A stretch of 64,000 nucleotides of DNA from JACCYX01 sp964610045 (GTDB lineage Bacteria > Chloroflexota > Chloroflexia > Thermomicrobiales > UBA6265). The position numbers and the translations under genes were made by a program. The stretch lies in the NCBI GenBank assembly GCA_964610045.1, contig CAZSUN010000003.1, positions 1-64,000 of the forward strand, given 5' to 3'. Position 1 is the first letter of the stretch. Each line of letters starts with the position of its first letter. Shown here piece after piece: positions 17,019 through 26,110 of this stretch. Below the pieces are notes generated by a model. The model saw only the letters and a list, made by a program, of their open reading frames with translations. It ran no database searches and was not told where the DNA came from.

Positions 17019-17975
17019 ATGGCAATTACGAGTCAACAGCAACCTGCCCTGCACGGCGGGCAACAGGTCACGGAAAAGCGCGCCTGGACCTGGTACCGCC
17101 TCAGCGAAGGGGTGACGCCCTACCTGCTGGTGGCGCCGTTGCTGATCCTGATCGCGGTGTTCATTTACTGGCCACTCATCTATTCGCTCTACCTTTCCTT
17201 TTTTGACTGGAACTTCGTCCGCCCTGATAAGGATTTCGTCGGCTGGGGAAATTTCACGAAGCTCCCGGATGATCCCCGGTTCATCCAGGCCCTTAAGGGC
17301 ACCCTCTTCTACACCGTCACCCTTGTGCCATTGCAGGTCTTCCTGCCGCTCATTCTGGCGCTGCTACTCTGGCCGATCCGCAAATCGAAGGCGCAGGACA
17401 GCTACCGGGCCATGCTCTTCTCGCCGACGATCATCGCCTACTCGGTGGCGGCGGTGATGTGGCTCTGGATCTTCAACGCCAACCAGGGCGTCCTGAACAA
17501 GGTCCTGAAAGAGTTCGGCATGGAACCGGTCCGCTGGTTGTCCGACCGCGACACCGCCATCTGGGTGATCGTGGTGGTGGCGACGTGGAAAACCCTCGGC
17601 TTCCATATGCTGCTCTACCTGGCCGCCCTCGAAGGCGTCCCCAAGGACTACATCGAGGCCGCCCAGCTCGACGGCGCCAGCAACTGGCAACTGATGCGCT
17701 CGATCCGGTTCCCGCTGATCTCGCCCACCTTCTTTTTCGTCCTCGTCACCACCGTGATCTCGGTGAACGACGACGTTTTCGGCGCGATCAACGTACTCAC
17801 CGATGGCGGACCGTTCGATTCGACCACGAACGTCATTTACTACCTCTACCAGCAGGGATTCCAGTACTTCCAGATCGGGGCGGCGAGCGCGGTCGCGGTG
17901 ATCGTCTTCATCACCACCTGCCTGCTGACCTGGCTCCAGTTCAAGTATGTCGAAAGGCACGTCCACTATGGCTAG
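17019..17975 (+). CDS. sugar ABC transporter permease 1 (MalF/LacF-like)
   Basis: 318 residues, ATG preceded by GGGGA. About 35 cytoplasmic residues come before the first of six transmembrane segments. The EAA loop is clear: EAAQLDGASNWQLMRSIRFP, which contacts the ATPase. FSPTIIAYSVAAVMWLWIFN is typical of the MalF branch. It makes the inner-membrane channel with the next gene. No ATP-binding subunit lies nearby, so a shared MsiK/MalK-type ATPase elsewhere in the genome is expected. Confidence 0.94.
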   Translation: MAITSQQQPALHGGQQVTEKRAWTWYRLSEGVTPYLLVAPLLILIAVFIYWPLIYSLYLSFFDWNFVRPDKDFVGWGNFTKLPDDPRFIQALKGTLFYTVTLVPLQVFLPLILALLLWPIRKSKAQDSYRAMLFSPTIIAYSVAAVMWLWIFNANQGVLNKVLKEFGMEPVRWLSDRDTAIWVIVVVATWKTLGFHMLLYLAALEGVPKDYIEAAQLDGASNWQLMRSIRFPLISPTFFFVLVTTVISVNDDVFGAINVLTDGGPFDSTTNVIYYLYQQGFQYFQIGAASAVAVIVFITTCLLTWLQFKYVERHVHYG

Positions 17976-18843
17976 CGCGACGATGACGCTGGAACACGAC
18001 CGCAGCCATACCCGCCGCAGCCGGTTCGGCAACGCACTGCTGCACACCGGCATCGTGCTGATCTGCGCGCTCACGATCTTCCCGTTCCTGTGGATGCTCT
18101 CGACCGCCTTCAAGCCGGCCGACGAGGTATTCACGAAGGATATCCGGCTGATCGCCGACAATCCGACCCTGCAAAACTTCCCGGATGCCTTCAGCTACTT
18201 CCCTGTGTCCAACTGGCTCTGGAACAGCTTCGGCATCGCCGCCATCACCACCGCTGGCAAGGTGCTGATCAGCCTGCCCGCCGCCTTCGCGTTCGCCCGG
18301 CTTCGTTTCCGCGGCGACAAGGTGCTGTTCGCGATGGTGCTGGCCACCATGATCGTGCCCGGCATCGTCACGGTCGTCCCCAACTACATCCTGGTCTCCA
18401 AGCTCGGCTGGATGAACAAATGGATCGCCGTCATCATCCCCTCGCTGCCGGGCACCGCATTCTTCGTCTTCCTGCTGCGTCAAAATATCCTGCAACTCCC
18501 GCAGGACCTGCTCGACGCGGCCAAAATCGACGGCGCCTCGACCATCAAAACCCTGACCCAGATCGTAGTGCCGAACGTGAAACCGGCCATCGCGGTCGTC
18601 ACGATCCTCGCCTTCCTCGGCATGTGGAACCAGTACCTCTGGCCGCTGCTGGTGCTGAACGATTTCAAGTCGAAGACGATCGCGACCGGCATGCAGTTTT
18701 TCACGAACAATGCCGAATCGGCGCAGATGTGGGGACCGATGATGGCGACCGCCACCATCGCCACTCTCCCGCCGCTGATCATCTACCTGTTCGCCCAGAA
18801 GCAGATCATCGACACCTTCGTCACCTCCGGGTTGAAGGGGTAG
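17968..18843 (+). CDS. sugar ABC transporter permease 2 (MalG-like)
   Basis: 291 residues from the ATG at 17968, overlapping the stop of permease 1 by 8 bp (translational coupling); an in-frame ATG at 17947 is possible but would overlap more. Six transmembrane segments start with GIVLICALTIFPFLWMLSTA. The EAA-like loop is DAAKIDGASTIKTLTQIVVP. The C-terminus (KQIIDTFVTSGLKG) is the standard ending of the family, so the gene is complete. It forms the heterodimeric channel with permease 1. Confidence 0.94.
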   Translation: MASATMTLEHDRSHTRRSRFGNALLHTGIVLICALTIFPFLWMLSTAFKPADEVFTKDIRLIADNPTLQNFPDAFSYFPVSNWLWNSFGIAAITTAGKVLISLPAAFAFARLRFRGDKVLFAMVLATMIVPGIVTVVPNYILVSKLGWMNKWIAVIIPSLPGTAFFVFLLRQNILQLPQDLLDAAKIDGASTIKTLTQIVVPNVKPAIAVVTILAFLGMWNQYLWPLLVLNDFKSKTIATGMQFFTNNAESAQMWGPMMATATIATLPPLIIYLFAQKQIIDTFVTSGLKG

Positions 18844-18952
18844 AAGTATCCGAATCCAGGGTCGCCACGGGGGCGCCCCCTACAAACGATCGGTCACCCT
18901 TCAACGCCCAACGGAACGGGACCCATGCGACACGACGAGATCGTGCACCGGA

Positions 18953-19177
18953 TGGCGCATCCACGCCACCACCGATCCGCTCAATCGCCGCACCATCCTC
19001 TTGGGCGCGGCAGCCGGGGCAGCGACCCTGGCTGGACGCCCCGCGTCCCCAGCGGCGAGACCTCCTAACCCCGCCTCGCCAGCACCGGTCGGGATGCGCG
19101 CATCGGGAACCGGGGAGGTAGCGACTTCGTCCTGTATGGTGCAATCGATCGCCACTGCATGCCATCAGGAGGAATGA
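18953..19177 (+). pseudogene. possible remnant of a Tat-exported protein gene
   Basis: In one frame the stretch reads NRRTILLGAAAGAATLAG followed by a proline/alanine-rich segment, which looks like a twin-arginine signal peptide. The frame has no start codon at the right place upstream and ends at a TGA (19175-19177) without a mature domain. The span 18859-18885 just before it holds a family B repeat. It may be the decayed 5' end of a third exported protein linked to the importer. Chance resemblance is possible. Confidence 0.3.
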
Positions 19178-19182
19178 CCACG

Positions 19183-19779
19183 ATGTTTCACGCACAACGG
19201 GAAGTCATGACCCGCGCCGCTGTCCGGTTCCGGTTCGCCGTCCTCGCGATCGCCTGTGCCTTGGTGCTTGGTTCCGGGGTGTCCCCGGCTCTGGCGGCAG
19301 AGAATGGTGCCTACACGTTCCAGTGCATGTGCCCGCTCGAGTGGAGCGGGGACTGGGACGGCAACGGCGTGCTCGACGAGGAGGCCTCCCGCGATACCGT
19401 GGCGCTGGCGAACGACACCGCCGTCCTGATCTTCCACGAGGTGCCGATGGCCGACAGCTCGCTCGATGAGATCGTCGAGGATCGCAGCGCCGACCTCGAA
19501 GGCTCGTCGAACGTCGAGGATCTCGATGACGGCGCAATCGACACCGACCCGAGCTTCATCGTGCAGGGACGAACCTGGACCGATGCCAACGGCGAGGCGA
19601 TGGTGAGCATCCAGCATGTCCAGGTCTGGGAAACCAATTACCTGATGAGCATCGAGTACGTTGCCCCGGAGGATGACTTCGCCGATCTGTGGGAGACGCT
19701 GGGCGAGGTCCTGCTGGTCGGGTCGCCGGTGCTCGGCGAATTCGACGCCGACGAAATCCTGGGCGAGCTGCTCGGGTAG
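19183..19779 (+). CDS. small secreted protein of unknown function
   Basis: 198 residues from the ATG at 19183, which has AGGAGG 9 nt upstream; ATGs at 19174 and 19207 are alternatives. Signal peptide: arginine-rich n-region, VLAIACALVLGSG core and a likely PALA/A cleavage site. The mature part begins with two close cysteines (FQCMCPLEW), then GDWDGNGVLDE, which resembles an acidic calcium loop, and ends acidic. No recognisable domain. It is similar in style to several other secreted proteins in this window (23285, 36004) but not clearly homologous. Confidence 0.75.
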   Translation: MFHAQREVMTRAAVRFRFAVLAIACALVLGSGVSPALAAENGAYTFQCMCPLEWSGDWDGNGVLDEEASRDTVALANDTAVLIFHEVPMADSSLDEIVEDRSADLEGSSNVEDLDDGAIDTDPSFIVQGRTWTDANGEAMVSIQHVQVWETNYLMSIEYVAPEDDFADLWETLGEVLLVGSPVLGEFDADEILGELLG

Positions 19780-19806
19780 CGCGTGAATGCCCGCCAGGCC
19801 GCATGG

Positions 19807-20109
19807 TTACGCGGCCTGGCGGGGTTGAACCTCTCGTTCGATGTGTTCTCCAGACTCCCTGACAGCCATCTCCAGATCGTACGCCTGCTGGAGGTCGAGC
19901 CAGAATTCGGGTGTCATCCCCAGCCATCGAGACAGGCGCAGGGCGGTGCCGACGGTGATGGCCCGGCGTCCGCGCAGAGTCTCGGAAACCCTGTTGGGTG
20001 ATACGTTCAGGGCATCGGCCAACTGGCGGCCACTCATTCCCAGTTCGCTGAGGGCATCCTCCGCCAGCCCCTCGCCGGGGTGAATTGGTATCCGATTTTG
20101 AGGTTCCAT
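19807..20109 (-). CDS. higA: HigA-family antitoxin/XRE regulator without adjacent toxin
   Basis: 100 residues. The IHPGEGLAEDALSELGMSGRQLADALNVS start, the helix-turn-helix up to about residue 60 and TPEFWLDLQQAYDLEMA are the complete signature of HigA/VapI antitoxins (about 95-105 residues). In ordinary higBA loci a small HigB RNase gene lies directly upstream. Here the gene starts 12 bp after the stop of an MFS pump on the same strand and no HigB-like ORF is present. It may be an orphan antitoxin or a plain regulator of the pump operon. Confidence 0.9.
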   Translation of the reverse strand: MEPQNRIPIHPGEGLAEDALSELGMSGRQLADALNVSPNRVSETLRGRRAITVGTALRLSRWLGMTPEFWLDLQQAYDLEMAVRESGEHIEREVQPRQAA

Positions 20110-20121
20110 GCTGTCACCCGC

Positions 20122-21348
20122 CTATCTGATGTTGACCTCGACCGCCACCTCCGGCGGGGCGGTCAGCAGCGGGAAGCGGATGGCGATCAGGGCAATGCAG
20201 GCGATGGCGGCCACACACGACACCGCCATCGCCATCGGGGTGCCGATTACCCCGGCCAGGGCGCCGACCGCGAGTTGGCCAACCGGCAGCATGCCCCAGG
20301 TCAGCAGGTAGATCGAAAGCACCCGGCCGCGTACCGCATCGTCCACGCCAAGCTGGATCGTGGTCTGGTTGATGGCGAGGAATGCCGCGCTCATCCAGCC
20401 GGACAGGAACAGGATCACGATGGCGATCACCAGGTAACTGGTCAATGAGAACAGCAGCACGCCAATGGCGAATCCCGTTGCCGTCAGTACCTGCGCCCCG
20501 CGCCGGTGCTGGATCGCCGGGGTCCGCGCCACCATCAGGGCCCCGGCAACGGTGCCGAGACCGGTGCTGGCCAACAGGATGCCCAGGCCGGTTGCGCCGA
20601 GCCCGAGTTCGTCGCGGGCGAAGACCGGCATCAGGTTGATGTACGGCATCACCAGCACGGTTGGGGCCAGCGCCAGCACGATCATCGCCAGCAGGAAGGG
20701 CGTTTGGGCCACGATCCGGAGACCAAGCGTCAGGTCGGTCCAGCGACGGCCGCTGGACGATCCCCCCTCGGTCCGGCTCGATGGCAACTGCCAGATCCCG
20801 AGCAGGGCAAGTCCCTGCCCCACCGCGGCCATCGCGAAGGTGGCGGGAGTGCCCGTGAGCGCGATCAGCAGCCCGGCGATGGACGGACCGACGACGCGGG
20901 TCGCGTTCTGGGCGGCGGAGGTGAGGGCAATCGCGTTCGCCAGGTCCGCCCGCTCCACCAGTGAGGGGACGATGGCGGTCCGGACAGGAAAGATAAAGGT
21001 CATGATCGTGCCGTTGATCGCGACCAGGGTCAGCATCGACCACGGCCTGATCAGATCGGTGGCAACCATAAAGGCGAGGATCGCCGAGACGACCATCACG
21101 CCCGACTGCGCCATCAGGAGCAACAGGCGACGGTCGCTGCGATCGATCACGAGGCCAGCCGGAATCGAGAAGATCAGCAACGGGATGCCGCCGGCGAACC
21201 CGGCCAACCCGACGAAAAAGGCGGAGTCGGTGAGGTCGAGCGCGAGCCAGCCGATGGCAACCTGATACATCCAGAAGGCTGAACTGCTGGCGAGGGTGCC
21301 GAGCGTCAGCATGCGAAAGGCGGGATAGCGACGCACCGAATGCATCAT
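20122..21348 (-). CDS. MFS transporter (EntS/MFS_3-like)
   Basis: 408 residues from the ATG at 21348; the frame is open to 21444 but the extra 32 residues are not protein-like. Twelve hydrophobic segments. Typical MFS_3 features: RYPAFRMLTLGTLASSSAFWMYQVA at the first helix (shown here in parts), PAGLVIDRSDRR as motif A, and SAAQNATRVVGPSIAGLL. This branch exports siderophores or drugs by proton antiport; the substrate is unknown. It is followed at 12 bp by the HigA-like gene, so the two probably share a transcript. Confidence 0.9.
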   Translation of the reverse strand: MMHSVRRYPAFRMLTLGTLASSSAFWMYQVAIGWLALDLTDSAFFVGLAGFAGGIPLLIFSIPAGLVIDRSDRRLLLLMAQSGVMVVSAILAFMVATDLIRPWSMLTLVAINGTIMTFIFPVRTAIVPSLVERADLANAIALTSAAQNATRVVGPSIAGLLIALTGTPATFAMAAVGQGLALLGIWQLPSSRTEGGSSSGRRWTDLTLGLRIVAQTPFLLAMIVLALAPTVLVMPYINLMPVFARDELGLGATGLGILLASTGLGTVAGALMVARTPAIQHRRGAQVLTATGFAIGVLLFSLTSYLVIAIVILFLSGWMSAAFLAINQTTIQLGVDDAVRGRVLSIYLLTWGMLPVGQLAVGALAGVIGTPMAMAVSCVAAIACIALIAIRFPLLTAPPEVAVEVNIR

Positions 21349-21679
21349 GCCGCCCGACTCTCTTACCCCGGTTTCGATTGGCGACTCGGATCGCCCTGCA
21401 GCCGTGCCACCCGCCACCGGACCTCCGCCCCGCGTTCCGTCCACTCATGTTCGTCGCAGGAGGGTAGCATCGATCGCAGAACCGGGGAAGATGGGACGAA
21501 TACGACGGCTCGCCCCGCCTCGTGGTCCGCCCGGGACCAGCGTGACCGGTGTGGTCCCGAGTTCCGCCCGAACCATTGCCGCCAGCCGCCAGTGAATGCG
21601 GTCAGGTGGTGTCCGTTGGCCTTGGTACGATGCTCCCGTTCATCGGAATATCCGTTGCGGATGTCGAGAAGGATTCCTC
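21349..21679. other. divergent intergenic region
   Basis: 331 bp between the MFS gene (minus) and the VOC gene (plus), where both promoters should lie. No repeat, hairpin or convincing -35/-10 pair was found. Confidence 0.4.
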
Positions 21680-22054
21680 ATGCCCGTTCCCGCCAATGCC
21701 CGTGTCACCGGTGTGACGCTCAACTCCCCCAACCCACCCGCGCTTGCCAGCTTCTACGCCAGGCTGCTCGGTTGGGAGATCAACGAAGACCAGGGCGGCT
21801 GGGTCGTGCTGCCGAATCCGGACGGGGGAATCGGCCTCGCGTTTCACATCGAGGACGAGTACCAGCGACCGGTCTGGCCGTCCCGGCCGGGCGAACAGAT
21901 CATGCAGATGCACCTGGAAGTCCGGGTCGATGACCTCGAAGCCGGCTGCGCACATGCCCAGGCGTGCGGCGCGACTCTGGCGGAATACCAGCCGCAGGAC
22001 GACGTGCGGGTCCACCTCGATCCCGACGGCCATCCATTCTGTATCTACGTATAA
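21680..22054 (+). CDS. VOC-family (glyoxalase-fold) protein
   Basis: 124 residues from the ATG at 21680 (AAGGA 6-7 nt upstream). The start VTGVTLNSPNPPALASFYARLLGWE is the first beta-alpha unit of the vicinal-oxygen-chelate fold, and the end HLDPDGHPFCIYV is the last strand, so a single complete module of normal size. The conserved His/Glu metal positions are only partly visible. The reaction is unknown. A family C repeat follows the stop codon. Confidence 0.88.
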   Translation: MPVPANARVTGVTLNSPNPPALASFYARLLGWEINEDQGGWVVLPNPDGGIGLAFHIEDEYQRPVWPSRPGEQIMQMHLEVRVDDLEAGCAHAQACGATLAEYQPQDDVRVHLDPDGHPFCIYV

Positions 22055-22097
22055 CCCGTCATTCGGCAGGACGACGTGCGAGACGCTCAAGGGGGAA

Positions 22098-22152
22098 GGT
22101 AATCCGCTGCAATCATGGTAGCCGAGGGTCAGGGTGCGAAGCGCCGCGTGCC
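22098..22152. repeat. dispersed repeat, family C, copy 1
   Basis: About 55 bp beginning GGTAATCCGCTGCAATCATG resemble 35710-35764 at roughly three of four positions (shared GCAATC, TGGTAG, CGAGGG, GTGCGAAGC). Both copies are intergenic. Confidence 0.6.
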
Positions 22153-22199
22153 CTCTATGAACGACCGGAGGGCACGCGACCGTTCATCCGGATCCGGGA

Positions 22200-23038
22200 T
22201 CAAACGTCTCCACCGCTGCCGTCGATGATGACGCGCGCGATCCGCACGATCGCCTCCGTCTCCAGCACCAGCGATGACGGCCAGCGCACTCCCGCCGCGT
22301 CCAGTTCCGGCCGCAACATCACCATCGACGACATCGCCGCGACGATACCCTCCAGGCATCGCGCAGGATCGATCACCGGGCCCAACCGTGGCAGCATCGC
22401 TGCCAGTTCAGGCTCGACGAGCGGATTCTGGTGGAACAGGTTGGCAGAGCCGCGCAACACCCACCAGGCCTCGGAGAGCCCCCTGGCGAGCAGGCCGATC
22501 TGGTCGACCGCATCGCTCGTCGCGCCCCGGCCGGCGTACTTGACCGCAATCGGGGTCATCGCCCAGAAAAAGTCGGTGGCGTGTTGCAGCCGCTCGCGCC
22601 GCGCGTCGATATCGATCGGTTGTGCCGTCGCGATGGGGATATCCTCGCGGGCGAAGAGCATCCGGCTCGTCGGAGGGCGCGTCGCCAGGCTCACCGGCCC
22701 AACATTCCAGTCCACCTCGACCGGTCCCGGAAAGTACACGAGCTGAAACGGCCGCCTTCCTGCGCGTTCGACGGTTTTTCCCGTTGAACGAAGGCGGGGG
22801 GAGCGATTTCGGCGTAGAGCGATGCCATTGATGCCCACCACGCATCCAGGTGGGCGTCCTCAATCGCGAGATGCAGGTCGAGATCGCTCCAGGCATCGTC
22901 CTCGCCGCGCCCGATCGATCCCGTGAGCCAGGCCGCGACGACGCGCTCATCCGGGAAGACCGTGTCCACGATGCGCCCGAGGATGGCATCCCTGATTTCC
23001 GCAAGTTCACCGGGGGTGCGTGCCGATCCAGGTTCCAT
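22200..23038 (-). pseudogene. nucleotidyltransferase-domain protein, broken by a frameshift
   Basis: The gene starts at the ATG at 23038 (GGAGG upstream). Its first part contains AAWLTGSIGRGEDDAWSDLD, the GS-x10-DxD signature of the nucleotidyltransferase fold (Pfam NTP_transf_2), as in aminoglycoside adenylyltransferases. Around 22760-22800 the coding signal moves by one base into the frame that ends at 22200 and continues RRPFQLVYFPGPVEVDW and a helical C-terminal domain. A C6 run (22797-22802 region) and a T5 run lie in the transition zone, so a sequencing or assembly error is as likely as a real mutation. Joined, the protein would be about 280 residues. Confidence 0.8.
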
Positions 23039-23284
23039 ACCGCCTGTGCCTCCATGCGCGCCGATCTCGCGCCCTGCCATCCAATCCGGGAGCCCCCATG
23101 CCATGGCAACGGGCGATACCTGCCCATCACCAGTGCCGAGCTGGAACCATCCAGCATACCGCCACGTCTTCCCCTCATACCGGCAACACCAATGGCCCAG
23201 AAGCGCGCACGACCATCGGGCAAGCCGGGATTCCGGTCCACTACATGGAACACTCGCCTTTCGACCTGGAATCGGAGCACCACC

Positions 23285-23935
23285 ATGCACACGACCTGCA
23301 CACGACGCCTGCTTCTTGGCGGAGCCGCCGCTTTCGCCTTCGCCGGTCCCTCCGCTGCCCTGGCTGCCAGCCAGTCCGAAGATCTGCCCGGTCTCGAACG
23401 CCGCACGTTCACCAGCAACTTCTACGACCACGAACTCTCCTGGTCCCGCGATTGGAAACCCGATGTTGCCAGAAGCTTCGTGAGCGAGGAACACGGTAAC
23501 GAAGGCATTCTCCTCATCGACAGGACGGTCGACGAGCACGATGAGCCCACGGCCATCATCCTCAACCTGGTCGCAACCGACGGTACGTTCTCGGCCGAGG
23601 AGTTCATCGAGAACCTGCCGCATGGTGATATCGACAGTCTCAACTACCCCGAAAAGGCATTCGTTTTCGGCGAAGGCAACAACGACCGCGGCGCCTGGTT
23701 CATCTGGGGCTGGGCACCGGATGACGAGGACAATGGCCATGTCGTGATCGTGCAGTACCTGTTCCCACAGGAACTGGGCGACCCGCTGGTTAGCCTGGGG
23801 ATCACCATGTCGGGCCAGCACGTGGAGGAAGACCTCCTCGAGCGGATCGACGACGACATCGAGTTCGATGGCGAGAGCATCTTCGTCTTCGAGGACTACG
23901 ACGACCTCTGGGACGTGATCGCCGAGGTGTACTGA
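23285..23935 (+). CDS. exported protein of unknown function with Tat-like signal
   Basis: 216 residues from the ATG at 23285, preceded by GGAG (7 nt). Signal: TRRLLLGGAAAFAFAGPSAALA, with a twin arginine before the hydrophobic core and a likely ALA/A cut. The mature part is acidic and aromatic (SWSRDWKPD, WGWAPDDED), ending FEDYDDLWDVIAEVY. This pattern of short beta-rich secreted proteins with an acidic tail resembles the product at 19183 (tail ADLWETLGEV). I do not recognise a domain. Confidence 0.75.
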   Translation: MHTTCTRRLLLGGAAAFAFAGPSAALAASQSEDLPGLERRTFTSNFYDHELSWSRDWKPDVARSFVSEEHGNEGILLIDRTVDEHDEPTAIILNLVATDGTFSAEEFIENLPHGDIDSLNYPEKAFVFGEGNNDRGAWFIWGWAPDDEDNGHVVIVQYLFPQELGDPLVSLGITMSGQHVEEDLLERIDDDIEFDGESIFVFEDYDDLWDVIAEVY

Positions 23936-24065
23936 CCGGCGCTCCATTCAGCCGAGCCGGGTCGACGACGACGACCCGGCTCTCGCGTGTCCGGCTGGCG
24001 TTACCATTGGTGCGAAACGGGAACGACCTCCGCGCGACAGGTGTCGCCTCGAACGGGAAGCCCCT

Positions 24066-24884
24066 GTGAGAATTTTCTCGTGGAACGTGAACGGAATCCG
24101 GGCAGTGATCCGTAAAGGTGATTTCCCGGCGTTCATGGCCGCCCACCAGCCGGACATCCTCTGCCTGCAGGAGACCAAGGCGAAGGAAGGGCAGGCCGTG
24201 GTGGACCTGCCGGAGTACCGGGAGTTCTGGACCTCTGCCGACAAGGCCGGGTACAGCGGGACGGCGATCTTCAGCAGGACAGAGCCGTTGCAGATCCTGC
24301 GCGGCATCCCCGACGACCTGGCCACGACGTTCCTGCTGGCCGGAGACGGCTACGGCGATGCCAACCGCGAAGGCCGGGTGACCGCCGCCGAATACGATCG
24401 CTTCTGGGTCGTCAGCGTCTACACGCCGAACAGCAAGGGCGATCTCTCCCGGCTCGGGTTGCGCTACAACGCCTGGGACCCGGCCTTTCTCGCCTATGTC
24501 AAACAGCTCGAAGCGGGGCAGCACGGCAGCGGCACACCCAAACCCGTGATCTTCTGCGGCGACCTCAACGTCGCCCATCGGGAGATCGACCTCGCCAATC
24601 CGAAGCGCAACAGGGGGACGCACGGCTTCACGGACCAGGAGCGCGAGCGCTTCCAGGATGTGGTTGACGCCGGGTTCGTGGACACCTTTCGCCATTTCCA
24701 CCCGGAGACCACCGGAGCCTATACCTGGTGGAACCAGATGTCGCAGGCCCGGGAGCGGAATGTGGGATGGCGGATCGATTATGTCGTGGTAAGCCAGGCG
24801 CTCGTCCCCGATCTCGCCGACGCCGCGATCCATGCCGATGTCATGGGATCGGACCACTGTCCGGTCTCGATCACCCTGACGTAG
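24066..24884 (+). CDS. xth: exodeoxyribonuclease III
   Basis: 272 residues from a GTG at 24066 (GGGAAG upstream). All family blocks are present: WNVNGIRA, LQETK (metal Glu), YSGTAIFSR, VYTPNS, GDLNVAHREIDLANP, and the final WRIDYVV...GSDHCPV with the catalytic Asp-His pair. It removes nucleotides from 3' ends and cuts abasic sites during base excision repair, in the cytoplasm, with Mg. Normal length; single gene. Confidence 0.97.
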   Translation: MRIFSWNVNGIRAVIRKGDFPAFMAAHQPDILCLQETKAKEGQAVVDLPEYREFWTSADKAGYSGTAIFSRTEPLQILRGIPDDLATTFLLAGDGYGDANREGRVTAAEYDRFWVVSVYTPNSKGDLSRLGLRYNAWDPAFLAYVKQLEAGQHGSGTPKPVIFCGDLNVAHREIDLANPKRNRGTHGFTDQERERFQDVVDAGFVDTFRHFHPETTGAYTWWNQMSQARERNVGWRIDYVVVSQALVPDLADAAIHADVMGSDHCPVSITLT

Positions 24885-25269
24885 GAACGAGGAGAGAGAC
24901 GAGAAAAGAGCAAGGATGGGGATACGATCTGTAGCCCACCGGGATGGAATACGGTGCTCTCTCCCGGACAGTTTGGCCTAACCTCCCGTGGCCGTCACCC
25001 CGAGCGACGGTTCCACCTTATGGGTTGGCTAACCTTTACCCACATCTCGTCCAGACACGCGAACCTGGCCCGTCATGTCGAGCGAAGACCGCTCCGAGGC
25101 ACGGTTCCACCTCCCGAGTCGGGAAGTGGAACCGTGGTCGGCCCCTACAAACGAGCGAAAGTCCGGCACGGTGCGGGATTCGTCGTCTGGCAGACGTCCA
25201 TCGTTTCCTGTCCGGGAGGTATGGCGAGTCCATGGAGCACTGGAGCAAAACCACCGGAGGTGACGAACG
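24885..25269. other. intergenic region made of repeat debris
   Basis: No gene. It contains a purine-rich stretch after the xth stop, a GTCATGTCGAGCG motif near 25074 shared with the element at 14098, the long hairpin at 25100-25136, and a truncated family B repeat at 25134-25150. Confidence 0.6.
25100..25136. repeat. 37-bp hairpin element
   Basis: CACGGTTCCAC and its exact complement (11 bp) enclose an inner CCCGA/CGGGA stem. GACGGTTCCAC also occurs near 25004, so this is likely a mobile-type palindromic repeat. Confidence 0.65.
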
Positions 25270-25956
25270 ATGCCTGCCGCAGCGAACCCGTGGGACACGT
25301 ACGCCGATGCCTATGCCCGCGCCCTGGAATCGCGCAAACCGGCCGATCAACCCGGCGGCATGCTGGTGCGGTTGCTCGACCTGTTGGGTGACCTCGATGG
25401 CAGGGCGGTCCTCGATGCCGGGTGCGGTCCGGGCGTGCTGGCCCGGGTGATGGCGGCACGGGGCGCGAGAGTGACCGGGATCGACCTGTCGCCACGCCTG
25501 ATCCAGATGGCCAGGGAGCAGGATCCAGACGGCAGGATCGACTATCGCATCGGCGACCTGAGCGAACCCCAGCCTGGCCTGCAAGGCACATTCGACGCGA
25601 TTGGCAGCTACCTAGTGCTCAACGACGTGGAGCGCTACCGGGAGTTCGCGACGATCCTCGCCACCCTGGTCAAGCCCGGCGGACGAATCGCGCTCGCCTT
25701 CAACAATCCCTACTCCTCGGTCGTCCGCGAGCACATCACGGACTACTTCGCGCCCAACACGATGGGAACCTATCTCGGGATGTGGGAGCAGGGCATCAAG
25801 GTCAGGTACTACCACCGGACGCTGGAGGAATACCTGGACGCATTCCTCGATACCGGTCTCCGGCTGCTGAAACTGGTCGATGTTCCGGACACCTTCGGCC
25901 CGGCTCCCGGTGCAACGTTCCCCCGCTTCATGATTCTGGCGTTCGAGCGGGAATGA
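25270..25956 (+). CDS. class I SAM-dependent methyltransferase
   Basis: 228 residues; the ATG has a near-perfect GGAGGTGA ribosome site. VLDAGCGPGVLAR at residues 47-59 is motif I (SAM binding), followed by GIDLSPRLI (motif II acidic residue) and FDAIGSYLVLNDV (motif post-II). It is a small cytoplasmic methyltransferase of the methyltransf_11/25 group; the acceptor is unknown and neighbours give no hint. Confidence 0.9.
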   Translation: MPAAANPWDTYADAYARALESRKPADQPGGMLVRLLDLLGDLDGRAVLDAGCGPGVLARVMAARGARVTGIDLSPRLIQMAREQDPDGRIDYRIGDLSEPQPGLQGTFDAIGSYLVLNDVERYREFATILATLVKPGGRIALAFNNPYSSVVREHITDYFAPNTMGTYLGMWEQGIKVRYYHRTLEEYLDAFLDTGLRLLKLVDVPDTFGPAPGATFPRFMILAFERE

Positions 25957-26110
25957 CCGGAGACGCTGCCGCCAGCGCAGCCGAACATGAGCCTGGGCCT
26001 GTTGATGGGGTATGCAGGACGACGGTGCCAGCCCTGACAGACTCGTGCCAGCTCACACGCCCGGATTCGGGTGCAGACCACGATGTCCCGGCAGGCGCAA
26101 CAACGACGAC

